DNA from: Planotetraspora silvatica | GTDB taxonomy: Bacteria > Actinomycetota > Actinomycetes > Streptosporangiales > Streptosporangiaceae | Assembly (NCBI RefSeq): GCF_016863315.1 | Contig: NZ_BOOQ01000024.1 | Location: 1-64,000, forward strand | Direction of reading: 5' to 3' | Length of the DNA: 64,000 nt | Part shown: piece after piece, positions 8,201 through 17,361 of the stretch | Layout of the letters: the number at the start of each line of letters is the position of its first letter | Position numbering within the stretch: position 1 is the stretch's first letter | Notes under the pieces: generated by a model | What the model saw: the letters and a program-made list of their open reading frames with translations, nothing else | What the model was told of the DNA's origin: nothing | Database searches by the model: none | Position numbers and translations under genes: made by a program

Positions 8201-9366
8201 CGAAGCTCCGCCGGAATTCCGAGGGGTTCGGGCAGCGGCAGCCTCGCCATCACCCGGAAGCCGCCCTCGGGACGCGGACCGGCGCTGAGGTGGCCGTGCA
8301 GCAGGCCGACCCGCTCCCGCATGCCGACGATGCCGAAGCCGTGGGACGAGCCGTTCTCGGTGGCGCCGCGCCCGTCGTCGACGACCTCCACGGTCAGTTC
8401 CTCGTTCCCGTAGTCGATGGCCACCCGGCAACGCCCGGTGCCCGCGTGGCGGACCACGTTGGTCAGCGCCTCCTGCACGATGCGGTACGCGGACAGGTCG
8501 ATGTCGGCCGGCAAGGGACGCTGCTCCCCGCTGTGGCGCACGTCGACGCGTACCCCCGCGTCCGCGGTCGCCGCGGCCAGGCGTTCGATGTCCGCCAGAC
8601 CGGGCGAGGGCTCGAGAGGCGCCTGCCCCGAGGCCGCCGCGCCCGGGTCGGATTGACGGAGCGCCACCAGCGTGCGCCGAAGGCCCGACAGGGTCTGTCT
8701 GCTGGTGGTCTCGATGGCTCGCAGCGCCTCGCGGGCCTCCGCGGGCTGTGTCTGGATGACCCGGCTGCCGACCCCGGCCTGGATGGCGATGATGCCGATA
8801 CTGTGCGCGACCATGTCGTGCAGTTCCCGCGCGATCCGCAGCCGTTCGGCGGTCACGGCCTCGGCCACCTCCTGCGAGCGCAGCGCCACCGCGTGTTCGC
8901 GGCGTTCGCGACTGAGCAGACCGACCGTGCAGGATGCGGCCGTCGCCAAGAGGGCGATCACGCCGTTGAGGATCAGGTTGTCCCCGTGAGCGAACCCGCC
9001 GATCACCAAGGCTTGAACGGTGAGAGACACGCCCACTACGACGATCGAAGCTCGCCGGGTGCGGGTGGCGACGATGAAGCCCAGGACGAGGTCCACCGCC
9101 AGATACGACAGGAACTGGCCCTGGTACGACACCGCCAGGCTCGCATCGTGAGGTGTGATCACCACCACGGCGGTGGCCCCGAGGAGAGTCATGGCCAGAG
9201 CCAGCAGCGGCATCCGTCGCAGCACACCGACGAGCAGGCTCACAGCCAGCAGCGACCCGACGGCGTGAACCGTGCCCGAAGCCCGCGGGGCACCCCCCAC
9301 CAGCAGAGTCACCATGACCAAGTACAGGACACCCCCCACCCAGGCCATGACCTTCGATCTCGTCAT
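8197..9366 (-). CDS. NarL-type sensor histidine kinase, five or six membrane helices
   Basis: 389 residues. The N-terminal 150 residues are a compact series of hydrophobic helices (VMAWVGGVLYLVMVTLLVGG and following) with almost no extracytoplasmic loop, implying sensing within the membrane. HisKA_3 has the phospho-acceptor His in ARELHDMVAHSIG; HATPase_c shows DDGRG and HGFGIVGMRERV. The ATG at 9366 is preceded by a GAGAGGGG stretch; upstream in-frame starts give non-conserved sequence. CCCTC-TCGC-GAGGG (9377-9390) overlaps this leader. Pairs with the regulator at 7538. Confidence 0.88.
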   Translation of the reverse strand: MTRSKVMAWVGGVLYLVMVTLLVGGAPRASGTVHAVGSLLAVSLLVGVLRRMPLLALAMTLLGATAVVVITPHDASLAVSYQGQFLSYLAVDLVLGFIVATRTRRASIVVVGVSLTVQALVIGGFAHGDNLILNGVIALLATAASCTVGLLSRERREHAVALRSQEVAEAVTAERLRIARELHDMVAHSIGIIAIQAGVGSRVIQTQPAEAREALRAIETTSRQTLSGLRRTLVALRQSDPGAAASGQAPLEPSPGLADIERLAAATADAGVRVDVRHSGEQRPLPADIDLSAYRIVQEALTNVVRHAGTGRCRVAIDYGNEELTVEVVDDGRGATENGSSHGFGIVGMRERVGLLHGHLSAGPRPEGGFRVMARLPLPEPLGIPAELR

Positions 9367-9629
9367 CGGCGGAGTCCCCTCTCGCGAGGGAGGTCGCGGT
9401 GCGAAGCGCGTGCAGGCAACGGGGTCCTCCGTGTGGTGGCCATGCCGCGAGACTAACCAGACGCCGCCCGCGAGACATCGGCCCGGGGACGTACGCCTGC
9501 GGGCTGACCCGGCAGCGCGATCACCGCCCAGGGTCACCCGTGACGCCCTGACTGAAGGTCGTGATGGTGGCCGTGTCGCTCCGTGGAACACCTGTTAATT
9601 GTCGCCGTGGATTGTCGCGTGATTGGAAA

Positions 9630-9664
9630 GGTTAGCGCCAGGTTAAATGGCAAATGGCAGGTTA
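9630..9664. promoter_or_regulatory. Three GGTTA repeats in the leader region of the ABC-phosphatase operon
   Basis: GGTTA occurs at 9630, 9641 and 9660, the last two inside CAGGTTAA, in the only AT-richer stretch between the kinase (start 9366) and the ATPase gene (9761). Direct repeats of this kind are typical of NarL-type regulator sites. No clear -35/-10 pair could be assigned. The rest of 9367-9760 holds no gene. Confidence 0.3.
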
Positions 9665-9760
9665 AGCAGCATTGTTCCAATGTTTGACTACATGCCTTAC
9701 TGAGGCAAGCCGCGATCTCTAGGTTCTTCTTGCTGCTGATCAAGCTAAGAGGAGACCGAC

Positions 9761-10729
9761 ATGGACAGGAGCCCCGCAGTCCGGGGTCGCGGGATCAGGA
9801 AGTCCTTCGGTGATGTGGTCGCACTCGACGGCATGGACCTCGACGTGGGAGCAGGGCAGGTCCACGGCCTGGTCGGCCCGAACGGCGCGGGCAAGACGAC
9901 GCTCCTCGGTCTGCTGCTGGGACTGGCGGTCGCGGACGGCGGCAGCCTCGAGATCCTGGGTACGCCGGTCGGGCGGACGCTCGCCGTCCCCGAGGGCGTC
10001 GCGGGCTTCGTGGACGGGCCCGGGCTCTATCCTTCGCTCACCGCTCGGCAGAACCTCTCGGCCCTCGCCTCATTGCGCCGGTACGACGCCGGTCGCACCA
10101 CCGGCGTCGACGACGCGCTGGAGCAGGTCGGGCTCACCGACGTCGCCGACGACCGTGTCCGGGGCTTCTCGCTGGGGATGCGCCAGCGGCTCGGACTGGC
10201 CGCCGCGCTGCTCACCACGCCGCGGCTGCTGGTCCTCGACGAGCCGGCCAACGGCCTGGACCTCGCCGGCAAGCAGCATGTGCACCGCGTCCTCACCGGA
10301 CTCGCCGCGGAAGGGACCGCGGTGGTCCTGTCCAGCCACCGGATGGACGACCTCGCCGCGCTGTGCTCCGAGGTCACCATCCTCGCCACCGGACGGGTCG
10401 TCTTCTCCGGGCCGCTGAGCAAGCTGGCCGCCGAGAGCGGGGAACTCGACTACCGGCTGCTCACCTCCGACCCGGAGGCCACCCGCCGGCTGGCGGCAGA
10501 GACACCGGGGCTCCGCGTCGTGCCCGGCCGCGACCCCGGCCAACGGGCGGACGCCGACATCGTCGTCCGCGGACCGGTGCCGGCCCTCGACGAGCTGGTC
10601 GTGCGGCTCGTGCAGGCCGGCGTGGCGCTCCGAGAGCTGGGGCCCGTGATGACGCCGCTCGAGGCCGCGTTCCTGGCCCTGACCGGGACCGGCGCCGAGC
10701 CCGCGCAGACCGACCAGGAGGACCTGTGA
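9761..10729 (+). CDS. ABC transporter ATPase, ABC-2/BcrA-like
   Basis: 322 residues. Walker A GPNGAGKTTLL at about residue 40; the signature is FSLGMRQRLGLAAAL, the usual variant of LSGGQ in bacitracin-type exporters; Walker B LLVLDEPANGLD; H-loop SSHR. The C-terminal 100 residues form the regulatory extension seen in BcrA/DrrA-type ATPases. ATG 9761 follows AAGAGGAG with normal spacing. Its stop overlaps the permease start (TGATG). Divergent from the kinase at 8197-9366, so probably induced by that system. Confidence 0.88.
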   Translation: MDRSPAVRGRGIRKSFGDVVALDGMDLDVGAGQVHGLVGPNGAGKTTLLGLLLGLAVADGGSLEILGTPVGRTLAVPEGVAGFVDGPGLYPSLTARQNLSALASLRRYDAGRTTGVDDALEQVGLTDVADDRVRGFSLGMRQRLGLAAALLTTPRLLVLDEPANGLDLAGKQHVHRVLTGLAAEGTAVVLSSHRMDDLAALCSEVTILATGRVVFSGPLSKLAAESGELDYRLLTSDPEATRRLAAETPGLRVVPGRDPGQRADADIVVRGPVPALDELVVRLVQAGVALRELGPVMTPLEAAFLALTGTGAEPAQTDQEDL

Positions 10730-12084
10730 TGACCGCGACCGTCGCCCGACCCCGGGCCGACGCCCGACCGGCGCCTGTGCTGCACGGCTACCGGTTCGAG
10801 CTGGTCAAGCTGCTCTCCCAGTGGCGGATCCGCCTGCTGCTGCTCGCCTGCTGGATCGCCCCGGCGGCCTTCGTGGCCGTGGTGAGCCTGCAGAGCTCGT
10901 TGCCCGCAGACACGGTCTTCGGCCGCTGGATGAACGCGACCGGCTGGGCGGGGTCGCTGGTCGTGCTGGACTTCTCGTGCAGCTGGGCGCTTCCGCTGCT
11001 GACGGCGCTGGTCGCCGGCGACGTCTTCGCCGTCGAGGACCGGCTGGGCACCTGGCGCCACCTCCTCGTGGCGGTCCGCTCCCCGCGGCGGATCTTCGTG
11101 GCGAAGACCCTTGCCAGCCTCACCGTGATCCTGTTGCTGGTGGCCGGACTCACCGCGTCGGGCATCGCCGGTGGTCTGGCCGCGGTCGGCAACCGGCCCC
11201 TTGCCGGCCTGGACGGCCATCTCCTCACCCCGGCGGACGCGGCCGGCACGGTCCTGCTCGCGTGGGCCTGCGCGTTGGCGCCGACGTTGGCGTTCGCCGC
11301 GGTCGGCCTCCTCGGCTCGGTCGCCCTGGGCCGCTCTCCGATGGGGCTGCTGATGCCCGCGCTGCTCGCCTTCGTGCTGCAGCTCGCGCAGCTGCTCCCG
11401 CTGCCGGTGGCCGTGCAGCTCGCCCTGCCGAGCCACGCCTTCCTCGCCTGGCGCGGGCTGTTCACCAGCCCGGCGCAGGCGGGTCCCCTCCTCATCGGCC
11501 TCGTGGTGAGCCTCGTGTGGGCGGTCGTCGCCACCGCGCTGGCCTACCTGCTGTTCCTGCGCCGTGACTTCACCGACCTGACATACGACGGGTCGGGCCG
11601 GCGGGCCCTGGTGGCGGGGGTGTTGCCGCTGGCGGGCGTGGTCGCCCTCACCATCGGCGTGATCGCCGTCGCGACCCCGGCCACGGGCACGGGGATCGAG
11701 AAGGTGAAGCTGCAGGACTCGCTCGCCACGGCGTACTCCCACCTCTACCGGCTGCAGACGCAGGAGCTCCATCGCCCTGACGTCCCCGAGGCCCAGCTGC
11801 AGGCCACCGCGTCCTGCGACAAGGGAGACTCCCTGGTCGTCGACGAGGGACCGGGCAACGACTGGCGGTGTGTCGTGTCCTGGCACGTCCCCGGCGCGAC
11901 CGCCGTGGGCAACGCCATCTACCAGCTCGACGTCACCGCAGACGGGCGGTACGTCGCCGACGGAGACGGACCCAAGGAGGTGAACGGCTACTTCCAGGTG
12001 CGCACCCCGAACGGGGACGCGCCCAACCCCCTGTGGCAGTTCGACGGGAACGTCGACCTGCTCACAAGCACGACGAAGGAATAG
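10729..12084 (+). CDS. ABC-2 type permease with C-terminal extracytoplasmic domain
   Basis: 451 residues. Six hydrophobic helices lie in residues 35-325 (LLLLACWIAPAAFVAVVSL, SLVVLDFSCSWALPLLTALVAGDVF, LASLTVILLLVAGLT and others), in the pattern of ABC-2/YydJ permeases. The last 125 residues are soluble, start after the final helix and contain two cysteines (ATASCDKG and WRCVVSW) and beta-strand-rich sequence, so they are probably an ectodomain outside the membrane. This tail is unusual for the family. The next gene starts 5 bp after its stop. Confidence 0.82.
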   Translation: MTATVARPRADARPAPVLHGYRFELVKLLSQWRIRLLLLACWIAPAAFVAVVSLQSSLPADTVFGRWMNATGWAGSLVVLDFSCSWALPLLTALVAGDVFAVEDRLGTWRHLLVAVRSPRRIFVAKTLASLTVILLLVAGLTASGIAGGLAAVGNRPLAGLDGHLLTPADAAGTVLLAWACALAPTLAFAAVGLLGSVALGRSPMGLLMPALLAFVLQLAQLLPLPVAVQLALPSHAFLAWRGLFTSPAQAGPLLIGLVVSLVWAVVATALAYLLFLRRDFTDLTYDGSGRRALVAGVLPLAGVVALTIGVIAVATPATGTGIEKVKLQDSLATAYSHLYRLQTQELHRPDVPEAQLQATASCDKGDSLVVDEGPGNDWRCVVSWHVPGATAVGNAIYQLDVTADGRYVADGDGPKEVNGYFQVRTPNGDAPNPLWQFDGNVDLLTSTTKE

Positions 12085-12088
12085 TTTC

Positions 12089-14836
12089 ATGCACGTCACG
12101 CGTCAGCGCGTCACGAAGGACCGTTTCGGACTCCGACCCACCGGCCGCCGGGTTCAGCTCCTCGCAGCCGCCACCGCCGCTCTGGTCGTCGCCGGCGGGG
12201 GCATCGCCTACGCCAGCACCGATGGGTTCGGCTACTACCAGGTCGGCCAGACCACCGGTAATGGCCTGGTCGTGTCCGGCGACCAGGCCATCAAGCCGAT
12301 CGGTGACCGCCTCGTCATCAACAACGGCAAGATCATGTCGTCCACGGTCAGCCCGGACGGCACCCACCTCGCGGCCGCGGTCACCGACGGTGGGGCGGCG
12401 CTCGCCATCGTCGACCTGAAGACCTACACGGTTCAGCAGGTCGTCAGCAACTCCGCGTCGTCCACCCCGCGCCTCAGCGGCGCCGACGTGGGCCAGGAAG
12501 GCCCCACGTACTCGCCCGACGGCAAGCACCTGTGGCTGGGCCGGACCGACGGCTACACCCGGCTTGACGTGAACGCGGACGGCAGCGTCACCAACCCGGT
12601 CGACATCAAGATCCCGGCGGACGGCTCCAAGCACGCGCTGGCATCCGCGGCGGTCTTCTCGGCCGACGGCTCCACCGTGTACTCGGCGGTCAACGGCCAG
12701 AACCGCGTGGTCGCGCTCGACGCGGTGACCGGCGCCATCAAGCAGAGCTGGGTCGTGGGCAACGCCCCGCGCGGCATGGTCCAGGTCGGCAACAAGCTGT
12801 ACGTCAGCAACGAGGGCGGGCGTCCGGCCAGGCCCGGCGAGACGACGATCAACTCGTACGGCACCCAGGTGCCGGCTGACCCGATCACCGGTGCCACCAC
12901 CACCGGTACGGTCAGCGTCATCGACCTGGCGACCCCGGCCGCCGCCGCCAAGAGCATCGACGTCGGTCTGCACCCGACCGCCGTGTACGCCAAGGACGGG
13001 GCGGTGTTCGTCACCAACACCGCCACCAACGACGTGTCGGTCATCGACACCCGCAAGGACAAGGTCGTCCAGACCATCGCCACCCAGCCGTGGCCGGAGG
13101 CCTCGGTGGGCTACGAGCCCGACGCGGTGACGCTCACCCACGACGGTCATCTGCTGGTGACGCTCGGCCGCGCCAACGCGGTCGCCGTCTACCGGTACAA
13201 GAACCCGCAGGAGCCGGTCAGCTACGTCGGCCTGCTCCCGACGGACTACTTCCCCGCGGAGATCACCACCGTGGGCGACGACGTGGTCGTCTCCAACACC
13301 CGTGGCATCGACGCCCGCCGCCCCACCACCGCGGCCGGGCACGGCACCCACGACACGACGTCGAGTGTGACGCGGTTCAAGCTGCCGTCCGACAAGGCGA
13401 TCGCCAAGTACACGGACACGGTCTTCGCGCAGAACGGCTGGGGCAAGAACGACCTCAAGGAGGCCCACGGCAACAAGCAGAAGGCCGTGGCGGTCCCCTC
13501 GCGTCTCGGCGACCCGTCGACCATCAAGCACGTCTTCCTGCTGGTCAAGGAGAACCGGACCTACGACCAGGTCTTCGGTGACATCCCGCAGGGCAACGGC
13601 GCCCCGGCGCTGGCCCAGTACGGCGAGAACGTGACGCCGAACCAGCACGCGCTGGCTGAGCAGTTCGGGCTGTACGACAACACCTACGACATCGGCACCA
13701 ACTCCGCCGAGGGTCACAACTGGCTGATGCAGGCCGACAACCCGGAGTACACCGAGTCCTCGGCCGGCGAGTACCTGCGCAGCTACGACACCGAGGACGA
13801 CGCTCTCGGCCACCAGCGGACCGGCTTCATCTGGTCCGGTGCGCAGGCGGCCGGGAAGAGCGTGCGGGACTTCGGCGAGTTCCACCAGTTCCTGACCAAG
13901 CCGGCCGGTGCGAGCTGGCAGAACCTGTACTGCGACACCAAGAACATGCAGGCGACGGGGCAGAACACCGCCTACACCCTGAACTCGTCTTCGCCGATTC
14001 CGTCGCTCAACAACGTGTCGGTGCCCGGCTTCCCGAAGTTCGACACCAGCGTCCCGGACGTCTACCGCGCCGAGATCTGGAAGCAGGACTTCGAGAAGAA
14101 CGGTCCGGCGAACCTGAACATGTTCTGGCTCTCCAGCGACCACACCGGTGGTCCGGTGAACGGAGCCGCTCAGGTCGCCGACAACGACCTCGCGGTCGGC
14201 CAGATCGTTGACGAGATCTCGCACAGCCAGTACTGGAAGGACTCCGCGATCTTCGTGGTCGAGGACGACTCCCAGGCCGGCACCGATCACGTCGACGGCC
14301 ACCGTGCCCCGGTCCAGATCATCAGCCCCTGGGCCCAGCACGGTAAGGTCGACAGCCGCTACTACACGCAGATCACCATGGTCCGCACCATCGAGCAGAT
14401 CCTCGGGATCCACCCGATGAACCAGAAGGACACCGCGGCCACCCCGATGACCGAGGCCTTCACCAACAAGCCCGACTACACGCCGTTCACCGCCCTGCCG
14501 AACCGCACCTCGCTGACCCTGGGTCTGTCGACCGCGAACCTGCCGACCTGTGGTGCGGACGTCCCGGCGCCGCAGGACCCGGCCGCCGCGGCCGCGCCGA
14601 CGGCGAAGGTGCCGGCGGCCGAGCAGGGGACTGCGGCGAAGTGGGGGGCCTGGAAGTCGCAGCAGAAGTTCACCGGGCCCGACGCCAGGGCCGACTCCGC
14701 CAGCCCCGAGCAGATGAACCGCTTCTCGTGGTACGAGGCGCACGACTTCAAGAAGCCCTACCCGGGTGAGACCAAGATTTACACGCCGGACCAGGTGCCG
14801 GGTGCCTACATCCCGTCGTCGGAGAACGACGGCTGA
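12089..14836 (+). CDS. Secreted YVTN beta-propeller / phosphoesterase (alkaline phosphatase-like) fusion
   Basis: 915 residues. A signal peptide spans about residues 20-43 (VQLLAAATAALVVAGGG) with no lipobox. Residues 60-440 form a beta-propeller of YVTN/YncE type (repeated SVIDTRKDKVVQ, SVIDLATP, VSPDGTHLAA strings). From about 475 the phosphoesterase domain begins: HVFLLVKENRTYDQVFGD carries the first metal-binding Asp/Glu region, NSAEGHNW and VEDDSQAGTDHVDGHRAP the later metal ligands. The architecture matches bifunctional YncE/alkaline phosphatase family proteins (phospholipase C or acid phosphatase-like). GAAGGA lies eight bases before the ATG and overlaps the permease stop. Co-transcription with an ABC exporter suggests coupled envelope function; substrate unknown. 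Confidence 0.85.
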   Translation: MHVTRQRVTKDRFGLRPTGRRVQLLAAATAALVVAGGGIAYASTDGFGYYQVGQTTGNGLVVSGDQAIKPIGDRLVINNGKIMSSTVSPDGTHLAAAVTDGGAALAIVDLKTYTVQQVVSNSASSTPRLSGADVGQEGPTYSPDGKHLWLGRTDGYTRLDVNADGSVTNPVDIKIPADGSKHALASAAVFSADGSTVYSAVNGQNRVVALDAVTGAIKQSWVVGNAPRGMVQVGNKLYVSNEGGRPARPGETTINSYGTQVPADPITGATTTGTVSVIDLATPAAAAKSIDVGLHPTAVYAKDGAVFVTNTATNDVSVIDTRKDKVVQTIATQPWPEASVGYEPDAVTLTHDGHLLVTLGRANAVAVYRYKNPQEPVSYVGLLPTDYFPAEITTVGDDVVVSNTRGIDARRPTTAAGHGTHDTTSSVTRFKLPSDKAIAKYTDTVFAQNGWGKNDLKEAHGNKQKAVAVPSRLGDPSTIKHVFLLVKENRTYDQVFGDIPQGNGAPALAQYGENVTPNQHALAEQFGLYDNTYDIGTNSAEGHNWLMQADNPEYTESSAGEYLRSYDTEDDALGHQRTGFIWSGAQAAGKSVRDFGEFHQFLTKPAGASWQNLYCDTKNMQATGQNTAYTLNSSSPIPSLNNVSVPGFPKFDTSVPDVYRAEIWKQDFEKNGPANLNMFWLSSDHTGGPVNGAAQVADNDLAVGQIVDEISHSQYWKDSAIFVVEDDSQAGTDHVDGHRAPVQIISPWAQHGKVDSRYYTQITMVRTIEQILGIHPMNQKDTAATPMTEAFTNKPDYTPFTALPNRTSLTLGLSTANLPTCGADVPAPQDPAAAAAPTAKVPAAEQGTAAKWGAWKSQQKFTGPDARADSASPEQMNRFSWYEAHDFKKPYPGETKIYTPDQVPGAYIPSSENDG

Positions 14837-14853
14837 CCTTCGCACAACTCACA

Positions 14854-14885
14854 GGACGGCCCGCCGGGATCCCGGCGGGCCGTCC
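14854..14885. terminator. 32-bp perfect palindromic terminator
   Basis: Arms GGACGGCCCGCCGGG and its complement meet at a central AT. It starts 17 bp after the phosphoesterase stop and lies before the convergent membrane-protein gene ending at 14935, so it can serve both strands. Confidence 0.8.
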
Positions 14886-14934
14886 GCCCATGTGAGCTCC
14901 TGACAGAGTTGGACCGGGCGGCGCCGTCGGATGT

Positions 14935-15717
14935 TCAGCCTCCGGACGACAGTCGGCGGAGGTCGCGCAAGGTGCCGACGAACGCCGGGGACAGCACGAG
15001 CAGACTCGCGCCCGATGCCGCGGACAGAAGGTGCGGTTGCTCGCTGCTCACACTGGTGCCCAGGAGGATCAGCCCTGGAAGGGTGCCCGCGGCGGCCAGG
15101 CACCACAGGCCGAGCCGGAGTCGGGCCGGTGACGGCGGTACGGCAGTGGCCGCACCGAGGCTCGCCACGATCCGGCAACTCTGGATCGCTCCGAGTGCGA
15201 GCGCCGTCCACCAGCAGATGAGCAGGATCGGCCGGAGCAGAGCCGGCGCGGCGGTGTATGCGCCCGTTTGCACGGCGGCCGTCACGACCGCGGTGAGGAT
15301 CGCGGGAACCGCGAAGCCGCAGGCCGCGCGGTGCAGCAACGTGAGCGCGGCGTCGAGAGTGGGCCGCGGGCGCGGGACGACCAGCACGAGCCCGAGCATC
15401 ATCACGATGGCACAGGCGTTCATGGGCCACGTGTGCGCGCCCGCCAGAGAACGCGGGGCGTCCAGTTCCATGGCCGCATGGGTGAGGAACCAGCAGGCCG
15501 CTGCGAGGACGACGGCCATCGTGGCCATCCGCTGGCGTCGCTGGACGGGGGAGTCGACCGGCCAGATCGCCGGGCGCAACCACATGCCCGCCACACTCAC
15601 CGCGAGATTCGCCCAGGCCGCCCGGCCCGCGTGTTGTACTTCGAGCTCCAGGTCCGCGCCCCACCGCTGCCGGAAGGCGGCGGGGTAGAGCCTGATCAGC
15701 CGGAGAGCGGGGTTCAC
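14935..15717 (-). CDS. PadR-linked membrane protein of unknown function
   Basis: 260 residues. The soluble head (about 1-30) has the motif RLIRLYPAAFRQRWGADLELEV, common in actinobacterial membrane proteins encoded beside PadR regulators. About six or seven hydrophobic helices follow (MATMAVVLAAACWFLTHAAM, ACAIVMMLGLVLVVP and so on). The GTG at 15717 overlaps the PadR stop by GTGA. No transporter signature was recognised. Probably a PadR-controlled envelope protein. Confidence 0.75.
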   Translation of the reverse strand: MNPALRLIRLYPAAFRQRWGADLELEVQHAGRAAWANLAVSVAGMWLRPAIWPVDSPVQRRQRMATMAVVLAAACWFLTHAAMELDAPRSLAGAHTWPMNACAIVMMLGLVLVVPRPRPTLDAALTLLHRAACGFAVPAILTAVVTAAVQTGAYTAAPALLRPILLICWWTALALGAIQSCRIVASLGAATAVPPSPARLRLGLWCLAAAGTLPGLILLGTSVSSEQPHLLSAASGASLLVLSPAFVGTLRDLRRLSSGG

Positions 15718-16013
15718 GCCGGACTCACCCCGAGCTTTCGCAGCCCGGCCGCCGCAACTCGCGCCATGGACCGCAGTTCTCGTTCGAGCGTCTCGCGGCC
15801 GCGGGGCGTGAGCTGGACGGGGCGCTGGCGGCCGGTGCCGTCCAGGGACTCGATCAGCTCCTTGGCCTCCAGGCGGCTCAACGCGCCGTACAGGCTGCCC
15901 GGTCCCAGGCGTTGCCCGGTCAGCTCCTCGATGGCGTTGTTGATCGCGTAGCCGTGCATCGGACCGTCGGCCAGCACGCACAGCACCAAGGTCTGAGAGT
16001 CGTTGATCTGCAC
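15714..16013 (-). CDS. PadR family transcriptional regulator
   Basis: 99 residues, the size of short PadR proteins. The winged helix starts with VLCVLADGPMHGYAINNAIEEL (recognition helix region GSLYGALSRLEAKELIES follows) and the wing has RQRPVQLTPRGRETL. No long C-terminal dimer domain. GTG at 16013 is the likely start, with GAGGG close upstream. Two overlapping inverted repeats at 16024-16056 lie between it and the divergent hydrolase, fitting an autorepressor. Confidence 0.85.
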   Translation of the reverse strand: MQINDSQTLVLCVLADGPMHGYAINNAIEELTGQRLGPGSLYGALSRLEAKELIESLDGTGRQRPVQLTPRGRETLERELRSMARVAAAGLRKLGVSPA

Positions 16014-16023
16014 GCCCTCACAT

Positions 16024-16056
16024 TACTACGCGCCGAGTAGTACGTGCCGTGTACTA
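16024..16056. promoter_or_regulatory. Overlapping operator palindromes between padR and the hydrolase
   Basis: TACTAC-N7-GTAGTA (16024-16042) and TAGTAC-N7-GTACTA (16038-16056) have the same geometry and share bases 16038-16042. The second reaches the ATG of the divergent hydrolase. PadR proteins bind inverted repeats of this size, so regulation of both genes is inferred. Confidence 0.6.
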
Positions 16057-17342
16057 TGACCCTTGTGAACGAGACACCTTCGGCGGCGATCGGTGAGCGG
16101 AGCAGGCGACGGCTGCAGGTCCGTACAGGCCTTCGCGGGCGCTCCTGGGTACGGGGAGTGCTCCGGATCGCCCTGGCGTCCGTGTCGGCCGTCGCGGCAC
16201 TGGGCGGCGGGTACATCGCCTTGGCGGCGGTCCGTCACGCGCAGCCCGTCACGCTGCCGACCCCGACCGGTGCGTACGGCGTGGGCCGCACCACCTTCGA
16301 CTGGACCGACCATGCCCGCGCCGACCCTCTCGCCACGACCCCCGGCCTCGCCCGCGAACTGTCCGTCTGGTTGTGGTACCCGGCAGATCCCCGGGCCGGG
16401 GGACCGCCTGCGCCGTACGCGCCCGGTGCCTGGGAACAACTGCACTTCACCGGTCCGGCCGGGTTGGGCCAGACCAGCTTCGACGCCATCCGAACCCAGT
16501 CGCGTGACGACGTGCCGGTGGCCGCCGGCCGGTTCCCGGTCGTCGTCCTCGAACCGGGGCTGGGGATGGCCGCTCCGCAGTACACCTCGCTGGCGGAGAA
16601 CCTGGCCAGCCACGGTTACCTCGTCGCGGGCGTCACCCCCACCTACAGTGCGAACCTGACCGTGCTCGGCGGGCGACCGGTGCACGCCACCGATGCCGGC
16701 AACCCGCCCGTGTTCGACGCCGCCGACGCCGGCGAAGCCACCCGGGCCGGCGACCGTCTCGTCACCGTGTGGGCCGCGGACGCACAATTCGCCGCCGCGG
16801 AGGTGGCGGGTCTCGACGGGAGCGCCCGCTTCGCCCGGCACGTCGACGCGACACGCGTCGTGTATCTCGGCCACTCCCTCGGCGGCGCGGCGGCGCTGGA
16901 GGCCTGCCGTACGGATCCGCGATGCCGGGGCGCCGCGGACCTCGACGGCGCCCAGTTCGGCTCGGTCGCACACGTGGGGTCGAGCGAACCGATGATGATC
17001 CTCGCCAGTCAGGACTCGTGTGTGACCGGTTCCTGCCAGGCGGACGACCCCGTCGGCCTCGCCGAGCGCGACGCCGCCCGAGCTCTGCTGGCCGCAAGCA
17101 CGGGGCCGGTCTGGTGCCACCGGATCGACGGCAGCGGCCACTTCAACTTCAGCGACCACGCCGCCTACTATCTGGCCACGCCCCTGCACCGCCTCCTGGG
17201 GTTGGGAGCCGTCGACGGCCGCCGCGGCCTCGCCATCACCAACGCCTACCTGACCGCGTTCGTGGACCATGTCGTCCGTGGCACCGCCGAGCCTCTGCTC
17301 TCCGCGTCGTCGGCGGCCCCGGACCGGCGGTGCTCGCATTGA
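16056..17342 (+). CDS. Exported alpha/beta-hydrolase, PAF-acetylhydrolase/lipase-like
   Basis: 428 residues. One hydrophobic segment near residues 35-60 (GVLRIALASVSAVAALGGGYIALAAV) acts as signal anchor or signal peptide. The fold resembles bacterial platelet-activating-factor acetylhydrolase-like lipases: oxyanion strand PVVVLEPGLGMAAPQY, nucleophile elbow GHSLGGAAA with Ser near 275, a Cys-containing acid region and the catalytic His in DGSGHFNFSDH. ATG 16056 has no Shine-Dalgarno and sits inside the operator, so the mRNA may be leaderless; GTG 16065 is an alternative. Substrate probably a lipid ester. Confidence 0.75.
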   Translation: MTLVNETPSAAIGERSRRRLQVRTGLRGRSWVRGVLRIALASVSAVAALGGGYIALAAVRHAQPVTLPTPTGAYGVGRTTFDWTDHARADPLATTPGLARELSVWLWYPADPRAGGPPAPYAPGAWEQLHFTGPAGLGQTSFDAIRTQSRDDVPVAAGRFPVVVLEPGLGMAAPQYTSLAENLASHGYLVAGVTPTYSANLTVLGGRPVHATDAGNPPVFDAADAGEATRAGDRLVTVWAADAQFAAAEVAGLDGSARFARHVDATRVVYLGHSLGGAAALEACRTDPRCRGAADLDGAQFGSVAHVGSSEPMMILASQDSCVTGSCQADDPVGLAERDAARALLAASTGPVWCHRIDGSGHFNFSDHAAYYLATPLHRLLGLGAVDGRRGLAITNAYLTAFVDHVVRGTAEPLLSASSAAPDRRCSH

Positions 17343-17361
17343 TCGAAATCACCGGCGACGC

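Noticed and set aside
7538-9478. A 646-codon minus-strand frame that would fuse a long N-terminus to the response regulator at 7538
   Set aside because: Its first part is a frame-shifted shadow of the kinase at 8197-9366; the regulator starts at 8200 with ATGA coupling.
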